Assembly: GCF_003854895.1 (NCBI RefSeq)
Contig: NZ_CP033966.1
Location: forward strand, 5,146,001 to 5,210,000
Source of the DNA: Pigmentiphaga sp. H8
Lineage (GTDB): Bacteria > Pseudomonadota > Gammaproteobacteria > Burkholderiales > Burkholderiaceae_B
Length of the DNA stretch: 64,000 bases
Direction of reading: 5' to 3'
Made by a program: the position numbers and the translations under genes. A model generated the notes under the pieces. It was not told the DNA's origin and ran no database searches. It saw nothing but the letters and a program-made list of their open reading frames with translations. Of this stretch, positions 42,131 to 50,884 are shown one piece after another. The first letter of the stretch is position 1, and each line of letters starts with the position of its first letter.

Positions 42131-42898
42131 TCAGGATTCTTCGGGAAAGCCGCGCAGGAAGAACCGGCGGGCGCGCCCCAGCAGGAAGTTCAGCACCAGG
42201 CCCAGCAGCGAGATCGCGATCAGCGCGACGAACATGTCGACGGTCAGGAAGCTGCGCGAGGCGATCACGAGCTGGTGGCCGAGACCGTCGGTGGACGTGA
42301 TCATCTCCGCCAGGAACACCACCACGCAGGAAATGACGAGGCCGATGCGGCAGCCGGTCAGGATGGACGGCATGGCCGCCGGCAGGACGATGGAGGTCAC
42401 GATGCGCGAACGCGGCGTGCCGGCGGCCAGCGCCGACCAGATCAGCTTGGGTTCCACCGACCGTGCTCCGTGCAGCGTCGCCAGCAGGATGGGAAAGGCG
42501 GCGTCGGCCACGACCAGCGCGATCTTGGACGAATGGTCGAAGCCCAGCAACAGGATGAAGGCCGGATAAAGCGCCACCTTGGGAATCGGGCCCAGCACCC
42601 GGACGACGGGCACCACGACCGCGGCGCCGACGCGCGACCGGGCCGCCGCCATGCCCAGGCCCACGCCCAGCACCAGGGCGATGAAGAAGCCCACGAACAG
42701 CCGGAACAAGGTGATGCCGACGTCGGACAGGTAGGCCGGCGAGGCCAGTTGCTCGAACAGCCGCATGACGACGACGTACAGGCTGGGCAGCTGGTTTTCC
42801 GTGACCCGGCCCGACATGGCCAGCCCTTGCCACGCGGCCAGGATCAGGATGAGGGGCAGGATGCCGATGAGCGGGGAAATGCGGCGGGCCGGCTTCAT
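42131..42898 (-). CDS. ABC importer permease (TauC/SsuC-like), second
   Basis: A 255-residue inner-membrane protein with six predicted helices and the coupling loop around AAGTPRSRIVTSIVLPAAMPSILTG. It is paired with the permease gene at 42895 by an ATGA overlap, suggesting a heterodimeric channel; one permease normally homodimerises in this family, so two different genes is a distinctive point. Confidence 0.9.
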   Translation of the reverse strand: MKPARRISPLIGILPLILILAAWQGLAMSGRVTENQLPSLYVVVMRLFEQLASPAYLSDVGITLFRLFVGFFIALVLGVGLGMAAARSRVGAAVVVPVVRVLGPIPKVALYPAFILLLGFDHSSKIALVVADAAFPILLATLHGARSVEPKLIWSALAAGTPRSRIVTSIVLPAAMPSILTGCRIGLVISCVVVFLAEMITSTDGLGHQLVIASRSFLTVDMFVALIAISLLGLVLNFLLGRARRFFLRGFPEES

Positions 42899-43677
42899 AG
42901 CGCCTCCACGGTGGCATCGGACTGCCGGTCGGCCCAGCGGGTCAGCCGCGCGCGCACGGCCTCGAAGCACATGTCGAGCACGATGCCCAGGACGCCGATG
43001 ACGATGATCATGGCGTACACGGTCTCGTACTGGGCCATGTCCATGGCGTTGAACAGGATGTTGCCCGCGCCGGTCTGGCGCGCGATCATTTCGCTGGTGA
43101 TCATGGTGATCAGGCCCATCACGATGCCGGTGCGGCAGCCGGTCAGGATTTCCGGCAGCGCGGCCGGCAACACGATCCGGAACATGCGCTGCGCGCCGTT
43201 CATCCCCATGGCGGCGGCGGACCACAGCATCTTTTCCTCGACCGCGCGCGCGCCCTGGTAGCTGTGGTACAGCAGGGGCAGGCTGACCCCCAGGAACACG
43301 ACCAGGATCTTGGAAGCATCGCCCACACCCAGCCACAGCATGATGAGCGGCATCAGCGCCGCCTTGGGAATGGGATAGACCACCATCAAGAGCGGATTCA
43401 TCAGCGTCTCGACCAGCGGCGAGCGGCCCATCAGGAGGCCGATGGGGCCCGCCACCATCAAGGCAAGCACGAAGCCGATCAGCATGCGCCGCAGCGAATC
43501 CAGGATGTCGAAGGCCGCCTGCGGATCGGCGAAGATGCGCGGCAGTTCGGCCAGCGCCTGCGCGGCCGTCGGCAGGCCGGGGTTGTCGTACAGGCGCGCG
43601 GCAAGCTCCCACGCCACCAGCAGCCCCAGGCATACCAGCAGCGCGGAAACGCCCGGCGCTCGCAGCACCTTCTTCAC
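42895..43677 (-). CDS. ABC importer permease (TauC/SsuC-like), first
   Basis: A 260-residue permease with signal-anchor first helix and coupling loop AAAMGMNGAQRMFRIVLPAALPEILTG. The GTG start at 43677 overlaps the ATPase stop (GTGA), so translation is coupled. It is related to, but clearly different from, the second permease. Confidence 0.9.
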   Translation of the reverse strand: MKKVLRAPGVSALLVCLGLLVAWELAARLYDNPGLPTAAQALAELPRIFADPQAAFDILDSLRRMLIGFVLALMVAGPIGLLMGRSPLVETLMNPLLMVVYPIPKAALMPLIMLWLGVGDASKILVVFLGVSLPLLYHSYQGARAVEEKMLWSAAAMGMNGAQRMFRIVLPAALPEILTGCRTGIVMGLITMITSEMIARQTGAGNILFNAMDMAQYETVYAMIIVIGVLGIVLDMCFEAVRARLTRWADRQSDATVEAL

Positions 43678-44450
43678 GCCGCTTCCTCCTGCTCGGGCTG
43701 GTTGTCGATCATCGCCTCGATGTCGATGACGTATTGCTGATAGCGCGGATTGAGCAGCAGTTCGGCGCGCACGCGCGGCCGGGGCAGGTCGATGTCGACG
43801 ATTTCCTTGATGCGGCCCGGCGACTTGGTCAGCACCACGACGCGGTCCGACAGATAGACCGCCTCTTCCACGCTGTGGGTGACGAACAGGACGCTTTTGC
43901 GGTCGCGCTCCCAGATCTTGAGCAGGTCGTTCTGCAGGCGGTTGCGGGTATGCGCATCCAGCGCGCCGAACGGCTCGTCCATCAGGAGGACGGCGGGGTT
44001 GTAGGCCAGCGTGCGGGCGATGGCCACCCGCTGCTTCATGCCGCCCGACAACTGCTTGGCGTAGAAATTCTCGTAGCCCGACAGGCCCACCATGGCCAGC
44101 AGCTCGCGCGCCCGGGCCTCGGCCGGCGCCCGGGCCACACCCTGCTGGCGCAGGCCGTAGGCCACGTTGCCCAGCACCGTCTTCCATGGATAGAGCGCGA
44201 ACTCCTGGAACACCGGCCCGCGGTCCGGGCCGGGACCGGTGACCGGCCGGCCGTCGATCTCGACCGAGCCCGAGGTCTGCTTGACGAATCCGCCCACGAT
44301 GTACAGCAGCGTGGACTTGCCGCAGCCCGAAGGACCGAGGATGGAAATGAACTCGCCGTCGCGAAGGTCCAGGGAAATGTCGGACAGCGCGACATGCCGC
44401 TCGCCCTTGCCGACGGCGAAGACCTGGGAAACGTGCTTGATGGCAATCAT
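43674..44450 (-). CDS. ABC importer ATP-binding protein (TauB/SsuB-like)
   Basis: A 258-residue ATPase: Walker A GPSGCGKST (about 40-48), Q-loop PVFQEFALYPWKTV, signature LSGGMKQR, Walker B VLLMDEPFGALD and VTHSVEEAVYLSDR. The sequence belongs to the nitrate/sulfonate/taurine group, which in catabolic operons often serves aromatic or other organic acids. It lies 63 bp after the binding-protein gene. Confidence 0.92.
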   Translation of the reverse strand: MIAIKHVSQVFAVGKGERHVALSDISLDLRDGEFISILGPSGCGKSTLLYIVGGFVKQTSGSVEIDGRPVTGPGPDRGPVFQEFALYPWKTVLGNVAYGLRQQGVARAPAEARARELLAMVGLSGYENFYAKQLSGGMKQRVAIARTLAYNPAVLLMDEPFGALDAHTRNRLQNDLLKIWERDRKSVLFVTHSVEEAVYLSDRVVVLTKSPGRIKEIVDIDLPRPRVRAELLLNPRYQQYVIDIEAMIDNQPEQEEAA

Positions 44451-44513
44451 GGAAAGGTTCCAGAGCGCGGCCCCGCCTGCGCGGGGCCTGTCCTTGCATC
44501 GGCGCCGGGGGCG

Positions 44514-45488
44514 CTACTTGATCGGGGCGTGGATGTCGCCGTTCTTGAACGAGGCCACGTCCACTTTCTGCGACATCAGGCCCGCCTGCGTGAAGCTGTC
44601 GAGCAGGCTCTGGATGGCCGGGAAGTTGGGGGCCATGCCGGGATCGCGGGCGAAGTCGTTGCCCTTGAGGAGGTAGGTGTCCAGCACGGATACGGGCGCC
44701 CGGGTCACTTCGGACACGACCTTCAGCGTCTCGGGACGGTTGGCCAGCACCTTGCCCATGGCGGAGGTCAGGTCACGGATGTAGGCCTTCACCAGCTCGG
44801 GGTTCTGGTCCACGAAGTCCTTGCGGCACGCTTCCAGGATGTGCACGAAATTCGGTTGCTGGTCGGCCACCGAGAACAGCTTGCGCAGGCCGCCCTTGGC
44901 CTCGGCGCGCGCCGCGAAGGGCTGGTTCAGCACGCCGGCGTCCACGCGGCCCGAACGAATGGCGTCCTCGGACGGCGCGAAGCCGGTCTCGATCAGCTTC
45001 ACGTCGGTCTTGGGGTCGAGGCCGTTCTTCTCCAGCATCTGCACCAGCGGCGCATAGACGCCCGCCCCCAGCACCGACACGCCGATGCGCTTGCCTTTCA
45101 GGTCCTTGACGGACTTGATGGGCGAATCGTCCTTGACGGCCCAGTACACCGAGAAGCTGGTAGGCGTCTCGAACACGTGCTGGGCGATGATCGAGGTCTG
45201 CACCTTGGCCTCGATCAGGCCCTGCCCCACGGACAGCGGCGTCTGCGTGCCGCAGTCCACCGCCTTGGCGGCGAAGGCCTGCATGACGGGCGAGGTGCCC
45301 TGGAACTGCACCCACTCGATCTTGTACTTCGAACCCAGCTGCGGGAACTCGGCGGGCCGCTTCATCATCCAGTACTTGGCTTCCTCGGCCGGAATCAGCC
45401 AACCCACGCGGATCACCTGCTGCGCGGAAGCGGGAACGGACCATGCGGCGATGAGGCCGGTCAGGGCAAGCGCTGCGATTTTCTTCAT
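44514..45488 (-). CDS. ABC importer periplasmic binding protein (NMT1/THI5-like/SsuA-like)
   Basis: A 324-residue protein with a Sec signal peptide (MKKIAAL..., cleavage at VPASAQQ) and a bilobed fold: IRVGWLIPAEEAKYWM, VDCGTQTPLSVGQGLIEA, IGVSVLGAGVYAPLVQML. It resembles the sulfonate/nitrate/taurine receptor superfamily. The oxygenase genes in the same operon suggest an aromatic carboxylate or sulfonate ligand (inference). Confidence 0.88.
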   Translation of the reverse strand: MKKIAALALTGLIAAWSVPASAQQVIRVGWLIPAEEAKYWMMKRPAEFPQLGSKYKIEWVQFQGTSPVMQAFAAKAVDCGTQTPLSVGQGLIEAKVQTSIIAQHVFETPTSFSVYWAVKDDSPIKSVKDLKGKRIGVSVLGAGVYAPLVQMLEKNGLDPKTDVKLIETGFAPSEDAIRSGRVDAGVLNQPFAARAEAKGGLRKLFSVADQQPNFVHILEACRKDFVDQNPELVKAYIRDLTSAMGKVLANRPETLKVVSEVTRAPVSVLDTYLLKGNDFARDPGMAPNFPAIQSLLDSFTQAGLMSQKVDVASFKNGDIHAPIK

Positions 45489-45542
45489 GAATGACTCCTG
45501 GCAGATTGACGATCGGATTTCAGTTCCACGATGCTCGGGGGG

Positions 45543-46424
45543 TCATCGACTTTCACTGAGCTTGTAGATTTCGAGCGCTTCGGACTCGGGGCCACGCGTG
45601 GCGTTGACCAGCCGGAACATCTGCGAGGCGACCGCGGTCATCGGCACCGGCGTGCCGGTCTGGCGGGCCAGTTCGACCACGCTGTCCAGGTCCTTGAGCA
45701 TCGTATAGGTGTGGCCGATGGGGGGATTATGAATGCCCTGCGCCATGCGCGGCAGGAACAGCTGCAATGGCTTGGAGTCGGCGAAGCCGCCGGCCAGGGC
45801 CTGCGGCAGCAGCATCGGGTCGATGCCGGAGTTCGCCGCCAGCCGGGTGGCCTCGGCCAGGATGGCCATCGTGCCGCCGACGATGATCTGGTTGCACAGC
45901 TTGGTGGTCTGCCCCGCCCCCAGCGGCCCCATCAGCGTGAAGCGCTGGGCCATTTGCGCCACGTAGGGCCGCACGCGGTCGTAGTCTTCCTGGCTGCCGC
46001 CCGCCATGATGGCCAGCGAACCTTCCTCGGCGCCCTTGGTTCCGCCCGACACCGGCGCGTCCATCCAGCGCATGCCGTTGGCGGCGGCCAGCCGGGCCCC
46101 GATGTCGCGCGTGGCGGCCGGCGTGATGGACGAGAAATCGACCACCACCTTGCCCTGGCCGGGCACGGATGCCAGCCCGTTCGCGCCGAACACCACGTCC
46201 TCGACCGCGGCGGCGTCGGTCAGGCACATGAAGACGATATCGGCCTCGCGCGCCACGTCGGCGGGGCTGGCCGCCACGCGCGCGCCAGCCGCCCGGGCCG
46301 GCTCGGCCTTGGCCGCCGACCGGTTCCAGACAGCCAGCTCGCAACCCGCCGCCCGCAACCGCAGCGACATGGGCAGGCCCATCAGGCCCATGCCCAGATA
46401 TCCCAATCGTGCCGTACTACTCAT
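45543..46424 (-). CDS. NAD-binding beta-hydroxyacid dehydrogenase
   Basis: A 293-residue 3-hydroxyisobutyrate dehydrogenase-family enzyme. It has LGYLGMGLMGLPMSLRL (dinucleotide site), the substrate-binding DAPVSGGTKGAEEGSLAIMAGG, and the catalytic lysine in GAGQTTKLCNQII. These enzymes oxidise or reduce short beta-hydroxy acids such as tartronate semialdehyde/glycerate. The gene lies between an IlvD/Edd-type dehydratase gene and the importer. With the Hyi-like protein it points to a C3 hydroxy-acid step. Confidence 0.9.
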   Translation of the reverse strand: MSSTARLGYLGMGLMGLPMSLRLRAAGCELAVWNRSAAKAEPARAAGARVAASPADVAREADIVFMCLTDAAAVEDVVFGANGLASVPGQGKVVVDFSSITPAATRDIGARLAAANGMRWMDAPVSGGTKGAEEGSLAIMAGGSQEDYDRVRPYVAQMAQRFTLMGPLGAGQTTKLCNQIIVGGTMAILAEATRLAANSGIDPMLLPQALAGGFADSKPLQLFLPRMAQGIHNPPIGHTYTMLKDLDSVVELARQTGTPVPMTAVASQMFRLVNATRGPESEALEIYKLSESR

Positions 46425-46456
46425 GATGCTTCCTTTTCTTCGAATGCCGTGTCGGT

Positions 46457-48169
46457 TCAAGCGGAGGGGGCCGCCGGTTCGGGCCACTGCGCGCCGCCGT
46501 CATGGGTGACGGCGCCGGTGTCGGCCTGTCCCACGGTCTTGGCGTACTTGGACAGCAGTCCCGCCTTGTGGTTGGGCGCCGGCGGCTGCCAGGCGGCGCG
46601 GCGGCGCGCCAGCTCGGCGTCGTCCACCAGCAGTTCCAGGGTGCGCGCGTCGCCATCGACGCGGATGCGGTCGCCGTCGCGCACCAGCGCCAGGGTGCCG
46701 CCCGCGGCCGCCTCGGGCGCGATGTGCCCGACGCAGATGCCGCGCGTGGCGCCCGAGAACCGGCCGTCAGTCAGCAGGGCCACCTTCTCGCCCATCTGCT
46801 GGCCGTAGATCAGCGCCGTCACGCCCAGCATCTCGCGCATGCCGGGGCCGCCGGCCGGGCCCTCGTAGCGGATGATGAGCACGTCGCCCTCGGCGTAGCG
46901 CCGCTGGCTGACGGCCTCGGCGCAGGCGTCCTCACCGTCGAAGACGCGCGCGGGGCCCTCGTGCACGCGCTTGGCCAGGCCCGCGACCTTCAGCAGCGCG
47001 CCGCTGGGCGCGAGGTTGCCCTTGAGTACCGCCAGGCCGCCGTCGACCAGGATGGGCTGGTCGGCCCGGCGCACGACCTTCTCGTCGGGCGCCGGCGCCG
47101 CGCCATGCTCCTCGGCCAGCGTGCGGCCGGTCACGGTGATGCAGCTGCCGTCGATGTGCCCGCTGCGTATCAGCTCGCGTATCAGCACCGACACGCCGCC
47201 GATGTCGTAGACGTCCTTGGCCACGTACTTGCCGCCTGGCCGCAGGTCGCCGATGAGCGGCGTGCGCGCGAATACCGCCGCCACGTCGTCCACGTCGAAG
47301 GCGATGCCGGCCTCGTTGGCGATCGCGGGGATGTGCAGGGCCGCGTTGGTCGAGCCGCCGGTGGCCGCCACCAGCGCACAGGCGTTTTCCAGCGCCTTGC
47401 GCGTGACGATGTCGCGCGGCAGCGGACCGCCGTTCTCGATCAGCTTCATCACGATCTGGCCGGCGCGGCGAGCGATGTCCAGGCGCTCGGAATACACGCC
47501 CGGCACCATGGCCGAATTCGGCACGGTCAGGCCCAGCGCCTCGGCCACCATGGCCATGGTGTTGGCCGTGAACTGGCCGGCGCAGGCGCCGATGGTGGGT
47601 TTGCAGGCGCGCTCGAGCATCATGACCTTTTCTTCGGTCATCTTGCCGGTCTGCGCCGCGCCCACCGCTTCGTACGCATCCAGCACCGTGATGTCGCGCC
47701 CCTCGAAACGCCCCGGCAGCGCGCTGCCGCCGTAGACGAACACCCCCGGCACGTTGCAGCGGACCAGGCCCATCATCGCGCCGGGCAGGGTCTTGTCGCA
47801 GCCGCCGAACGCCACCAGGCCGTCGTGCGCATGACCGTGCACCACGGCCTCGATGGAATCGGCGATCAGTTCGCGGCTGACCAGCGAGAACTTCATTCCC
47901 TCGTGGTTCATGCCTATGCCGTCGGACACCGAGATGGTCGAGAACTCCCGCGGCGTGCCGCCGGCCGAGGCGACGCCCATGCGCGCGGCCTCGACCTGCG
48001 GCGCGTGGGTCATGTTGCAGGGGCTCAGGTCGCCGCGCATGCTGACGATGCCGACCATGGGCTTGGCGATGTCCTCGTCGTCCAGGCCCGTGGCGCGCAT
48101 GAAGGCGCGGTGCGGCGTCCGGTCCAGGCCCTCGCGGGTGATGTCGGATCTCAGGCGCTTGGTTTTCAT
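46457..48169 (-). CDS. IlvD/Edd-family dehydratase
   Basis: A 570-residue Fe-S dehydratase. The cluster cysteines are C51 (GDLSPCNMTHA), C124 (GGCDKTLPG) and C196 (CKPTIGACAGQF), as in dihydroxy-acid and sugar-acid dehydratases. The sequence looks closer to dihydroxyacid dehydratase (IlvD) than to Edd, but its place in a catabolic operon with an oxygenase and a hydroxyacid dehydrogenase suggests an aldonic or dihydroxy acid substrate rather than branched-chain synthesis. Function is therefore not settled. Confidence 0.9.
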   Translation of the reverse strand: MKTKRLRSDITREGLDRTPHRAFMRATGLDDEDIAKPMVGIVSMRGDLSPCNMTHAPQVEAARMGVASAGGTPREFSTISVSDGIGMNHEGMKFSLVSRELIADSIEAVVHGHAHDGLVAFGGCDKTLPGAMMGLVRCNVPGVFVYGGSALPGRFEGRDITVLDAYEAVGAAQTGKMTEEKVMMLERACKPTIGACAGQFTANTMAMVAEALGLTVPNSAMVPGVYSERLDIARRAGQIVMKLIENGGPLPRDIVTRKALENACALVAATGGSTNAALHIPAIANEAGIAFDVDDVAAVFARTPLIGDLRPGGKYVAKDVYDIGGVSVLIRELIRSGHIDGSCITVTGRTLAEEHGAAPAPDEKVVRRADQPILVDGGLAVLKGNLAPSGALLKVAGLAKRVHEGPARVFDGEDACAEAVSQRRYAEGDVLIIRYEGPAGGPGMREMLGVTALIYGQQMGEKVALLTDGRFSGATRGICVGHIAPEAAAGGTLALVRDGDRIRVDGDARTLELLVDDAELARRRAAWQPPAPNHKAGLLSKYAKTVGQADTGAVTHDGGAQWPEPAAPSA

Positions 48170-48207
48170 TCTCTTCTACTCCGGATTCTGGGTCTTCGTT
48201 GCCGGCC

Positions 48208-48903
48208 TTATCGGCTCATGGCATCGGGCACGGCGCTGAGCCGGTCGAACACCCAGCTCACGTCGGTCTCGATGAATTTTCGTGCCTGCGCGTAGTCCCC
48301 CGCGCGCAGGGCCATCACGGCCGATTCGTGCAGGCGGTCGGCGGCGATGGTGTCGGTGTGCAGGAACTCGCGCGTGGCGCGCAGGTAGGCGCCCGATTGC
48401 AGCCAGAGACTGTCTATCATGGCCAGCATGACGGGCGACTGCGCGGCCTGGTAGATGGTGTAGTGGAAGATGCGGTTCTTCTCCAGGCTGTCGATCAGCC
48501 CTTCGCGCGAACGGCGCGCCACGGTGATCTCGGCGGCCAGCTGCTCCAAGTCGTCCAGCTGGCGGACGGTCAGCCGCGGCCCCGCCCACTCGGTAACGGT
48601 GCCCTCGACCAGCACGCGCGAGCGGCGGATGTCGTCCAGCCGCTCGCGCGTGATCAGCGGCACGCGCACGGTGCCGCTGCGCATGGGTTCCAGCCCCTGC
48701 TGCGCCACCAGCTGCCGCAGCGCTTCCCGCACCGGCATGGTGCTGGTCTCCAGCGCATTGGCCAGGTCCTGGATGCCCAGCAGCTGGCCGGCGGGATATT
48801 CCCCGTGCATCAGCTTGTTGCGCAGGGTCTGATAGACCGCGTCGGACACCGAGGACCGCACGACGGGCTTGATGTCGCCCAGGGCAGGGAGCATGGCAGC
48901 CAT
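48208..48903 (-). CDS. GntR-family regulator, FCD (FadR-like) subgroup
   Basis: A 231-residue regulator: N-terminal winged helix (SVSDAVYQTLRNKLMHGEYPAGQ, then MPVREALRQLVAQQGLE) and a C-terminal FCD ligand domain with NRIFHYTIYQAA and HESAVMALRAGD as likely metal-histidine helices. It is embedded as third gene of the operon it probably controls, starting 1 nt after the beta-subunit stop. Repeats at 50749-50780 are candidate targets. Confidence 0.9.
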   Translation of the reverse strand: MAAMLPALGDIKPVVRSSVSDAVYQTLRNKLMHGEYPAGQLLGIQDLANALETSTMPVREALRQLVAQQGLEPMRSGTVRVPLITRERLDDIRRSRVLVEGTVTEWAGPRLTVRQLDDLEQLAAEITVARRSREGLIDSLEKNRIFHYTIYQAAQSPVMLAMIDSLWLQSGAYLRATREFLHTDTIAADRLHESAVMALRAGDYAQARKFIETDVSWVFDRLSAVPDAMSR

Positions 48904-48904
48904 C

Positions 48905-49411
48905 CTAGACGCAATAGAAATCGAGCATGGTGGGAATGACGTCGTTCATCAATACGATCTTCTTGGCGGCGATGCGCCAGCCGTCGCCCTCGGGCCGGAG
49001 CAGGTGCTCGTAGCGGCCGAAGAACGTGTGCTGGTCGCGATGCTTGACGTTGTAGACATGGCAGGTCCAGGCCGACTCGACCCGCACCCGGCCTTCGCCG
49101 GCCGCCGTCGCCACGCATCCCGTCACGGCATGGCACGTCCGGGGCAAGGGCGTGGACGCCACCGACAGCCCCGACCTCACCCGCCAGACGCGATCCTCCA
49201 GGCCGGCGCGCGCGGCGCAATACATCAGCGACAGTTCGCTGTCCGGCGACACCGACAGGCGATGCTCGTCGGTCCAGGCGGGCAGCCAGAAACTCGCGTC
49301 CTCGGCATACAGCGACAGCCAGTCGTCCCAGCGCTGCGCGTCCAGATGGGCGGCCTCCTGGAACACGACGGCCTGCGCATCGGCCCGCACTTCCAGCGCC
49401 AGTCTGCTCAT
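48905..49411 (-). CDS. Ring-hydroxylating dioxygenase, beta (small) subunit
   Basis: A 168-residue NTF2-like small subunit of a BenB/XylY-type aromatic-ring dioxygenase: EAAHLDAQRWDDWLSLYAED, FWLPAWTDEH and YEHLLRPEGDGWRIAAKKIVLMND are typical. It has a structural role in an alpha3beta3 hexamer. The start at 49411 overlaps the alpha-subunit stop (ATGA). Confidence 0.92.
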   Translation of the reverse strand: MSRLALEVRADAQAVVFQEAAHLDAQRWDDWLSLYAEDASFWLPAWTDEHRLSVSPDSELSLMYCAARAGLEDRVWRVRSGLSVASTPLPRTCHAVTGCVATAAGEGRVRVESAWTCHVYNVKHRDQHTFFGRYEHLLRPEGDGWRIAAKKIVLMNDVIPTMLDFYCV

Positions 49412-50724
49412 TTCAACTTCCTCGACCAGTTGCGATAGAGCGCGTGGAACACGGTCTCGTCGCTCATCTCGAACGGCCCCGAGATCGACGTATCGGGCGC
49501 GATGTCCAGTTCCGCCGCATGGGCGTCAGCCCCCCGCACCACCCGCCCCATGCCGCGCGCATAGCCTTGCTGCCATTCGATCTCGCCGCTTTCGAAACCG
49601 CGCTGGCAGTCCTCGAAGGTGACCGTGTCGTCCGGCGTGGCCAGGCCGCTGGGATTGAAGAAATCCTCGTACTGGCGCAGGCGCTGGCGCCGTTGCTCGG
49701 CCCCCTCGCCCACCGGCGCCAGGCAATAGGAGGTGATCTCGGTCAGGTCCACCGCCAGCGGGCGGATGACGCGCATCTGCAGGGCCGCATTGGAAGCCAG
49801 TTGCAGATTGGGGAAGACATTGCACTGGCGCGTACGCAGCATCCACTCCGCGCGCGTATCGCCCATGCGCGCGCGCAACTCGGGCAGGCGCGCATACAGG
49901 GGATGGTTCTCCACTGGCGAGGTGGTCCACACCAGCGCGTGTCCGTTGGGAAAACCGAAGGACCCCATCATTTCCTCGCGCTTCTTGCCGCCGGCCTGCC
50001 AGATCGCCGCCTCGACGTCGGTGCGCCCGGCCATGCCCGAACGTCGGTCCAGCAGCCGCAGGTAGGACGGATGCGTGGACGTGAAGTGGTAGGCGTCGGT
50101 GGAATTCTCCAGCTGCAGCTTCCAGTTGGCGCGATAGGTGTACGTGACCGCGCCGGGCACGATCTCCAGGCCCGCTTCGCTCTGGTCGACCGCCATGTCG
50201 ATGAAGCGCCGGATGTCGCCCAGGTGTTCTTCGAGCGGTGGCACCTCCGCCGTCAGGCTGGCGAACAGGAAGCCGCGGTATTCCGCGAAACGGGCCACGG
50301 GCTGGAGGTCGTGGCTGTCGTCGTCGAAGGCGGCGGGATAGTCGCCCTGGGCCTTGCCCTTGACGCCCAGGTTGCGCCCGTCGCTGCCGTAGGCCCAGCC
50401 ATGGTAGTGGCAGACATGGGTGCGGCGATTGCCGCGCCGTTGGTGGCAGACCAGGGCGCCCTTGTGGCGACAGGAATTGTGGAAGCAGCGCAGCGCGCCG
50501 TCCTGCCCCCGCATGACGACCAGCGGCTGGCGGCCGATGCTGGTCGTGAGGTAGTCCTGCGGATCGGGCACCTGGGAGACATGGGCGACGAACACCCAGC
50601 CGCCGTGGAAGAAGCGGTCCATTTCCCGGGCGTAGACGTCGTCGCGGCGAAATACGTCGCGGTGGACGCGGAATACGCCGTCCCCCGGCCTGTCGTCGAT
50701 GAGGTGGGCGATGTCTGCCGGCAT
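49408..50724 (-). CDS. Ring-hydroxylating dioxygenase, alpha (large) subunit
   Basis: A 438-residue Rieske oxygenase alpha subunit. The [2Fe-2S] ligands are C85/H87 and C105/H108, and the mononuclear iron site has D210, H213 and H218 (DAYHFTSTH). The layout and length match benzoate/toluate/anthranilate dioxygenases, so an aromatic acid is the likely substrate. It is the first gene of the ten-gene operon. No reductase or ferredoxin gene lies in the window, so electrons must come from an unlinked partner. Confidence 0.93.
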   Translation of the reverse strand: MPADIAHLIDDRPGDGVFRVHRDVFRRDDVYAREMDRFFHGGWVFVAHVSQVPDPQDYLTTSIGRQPLVVMRGQDGALRCFHNSCRHKGALVCHQRRGNRRTHVCHYHGWAYGSDGRNLGVKGKAQGDYPAAFDDDSHDLQPVARFAEYRGFLFASLTAEVPPLEEHLGDIRRFIDMAVDQSEAGLEIVPGAVTYTYRANWKLQLENSTDAYHFTSTHPSYLRLLDRRSGMAGRTDVEAAIWQAGGKKREEMMGSFGFPNGHALVWTTSPVENHPLYARLPELRARMGDTRAEWMLRTRQCNVFPNLQLASNAALQMRVIRPLAVDLTEITSYCLAPVGEGAEQRRQRLRQYEDFFNPSGLATPDDTVTFEDCQRGFESGEIEWQQGYARGMGRVVRGADAHAAELDIAPDTSISGPFEMSDETVFHALYRNWSRKLK

Positions 50725-50748
50725 GGGTCCTCTGAAGTGCGCGCCAGA

Positions 50749-50780
50749 ATTCGATCTTGGATATTCGATCTTTGATCAAA
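50749..50780. promoter_or_regulatory. Direct repeats and palindrome upstream of the dioxygenase operon
   Basis: ATTCGATCTT occurs at 50749-50758 and again at 50763-50772, 14 bp apart, and runs into the palindrome TTTGATCAAA (50771-50780). The cluster lies 25-56 bp before the alpha-subunit gene. FCD-type GntR proteins bind short GATC-like palindromes, so this is a reasonable operator. The rest of 50725-50884 shows nothing else I can name. Confidence 0.5.
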
Positions 50781-50884
50781 TCCTAGCAAGCGAGTGACCA
50801 TGAGGGCCACGGGGGTTTACCCGGGCCGGGCCACTCCGGCGGAAGGCCCGCGTAAACTGCGTTCACTTTTGCGAAACCGACGAC

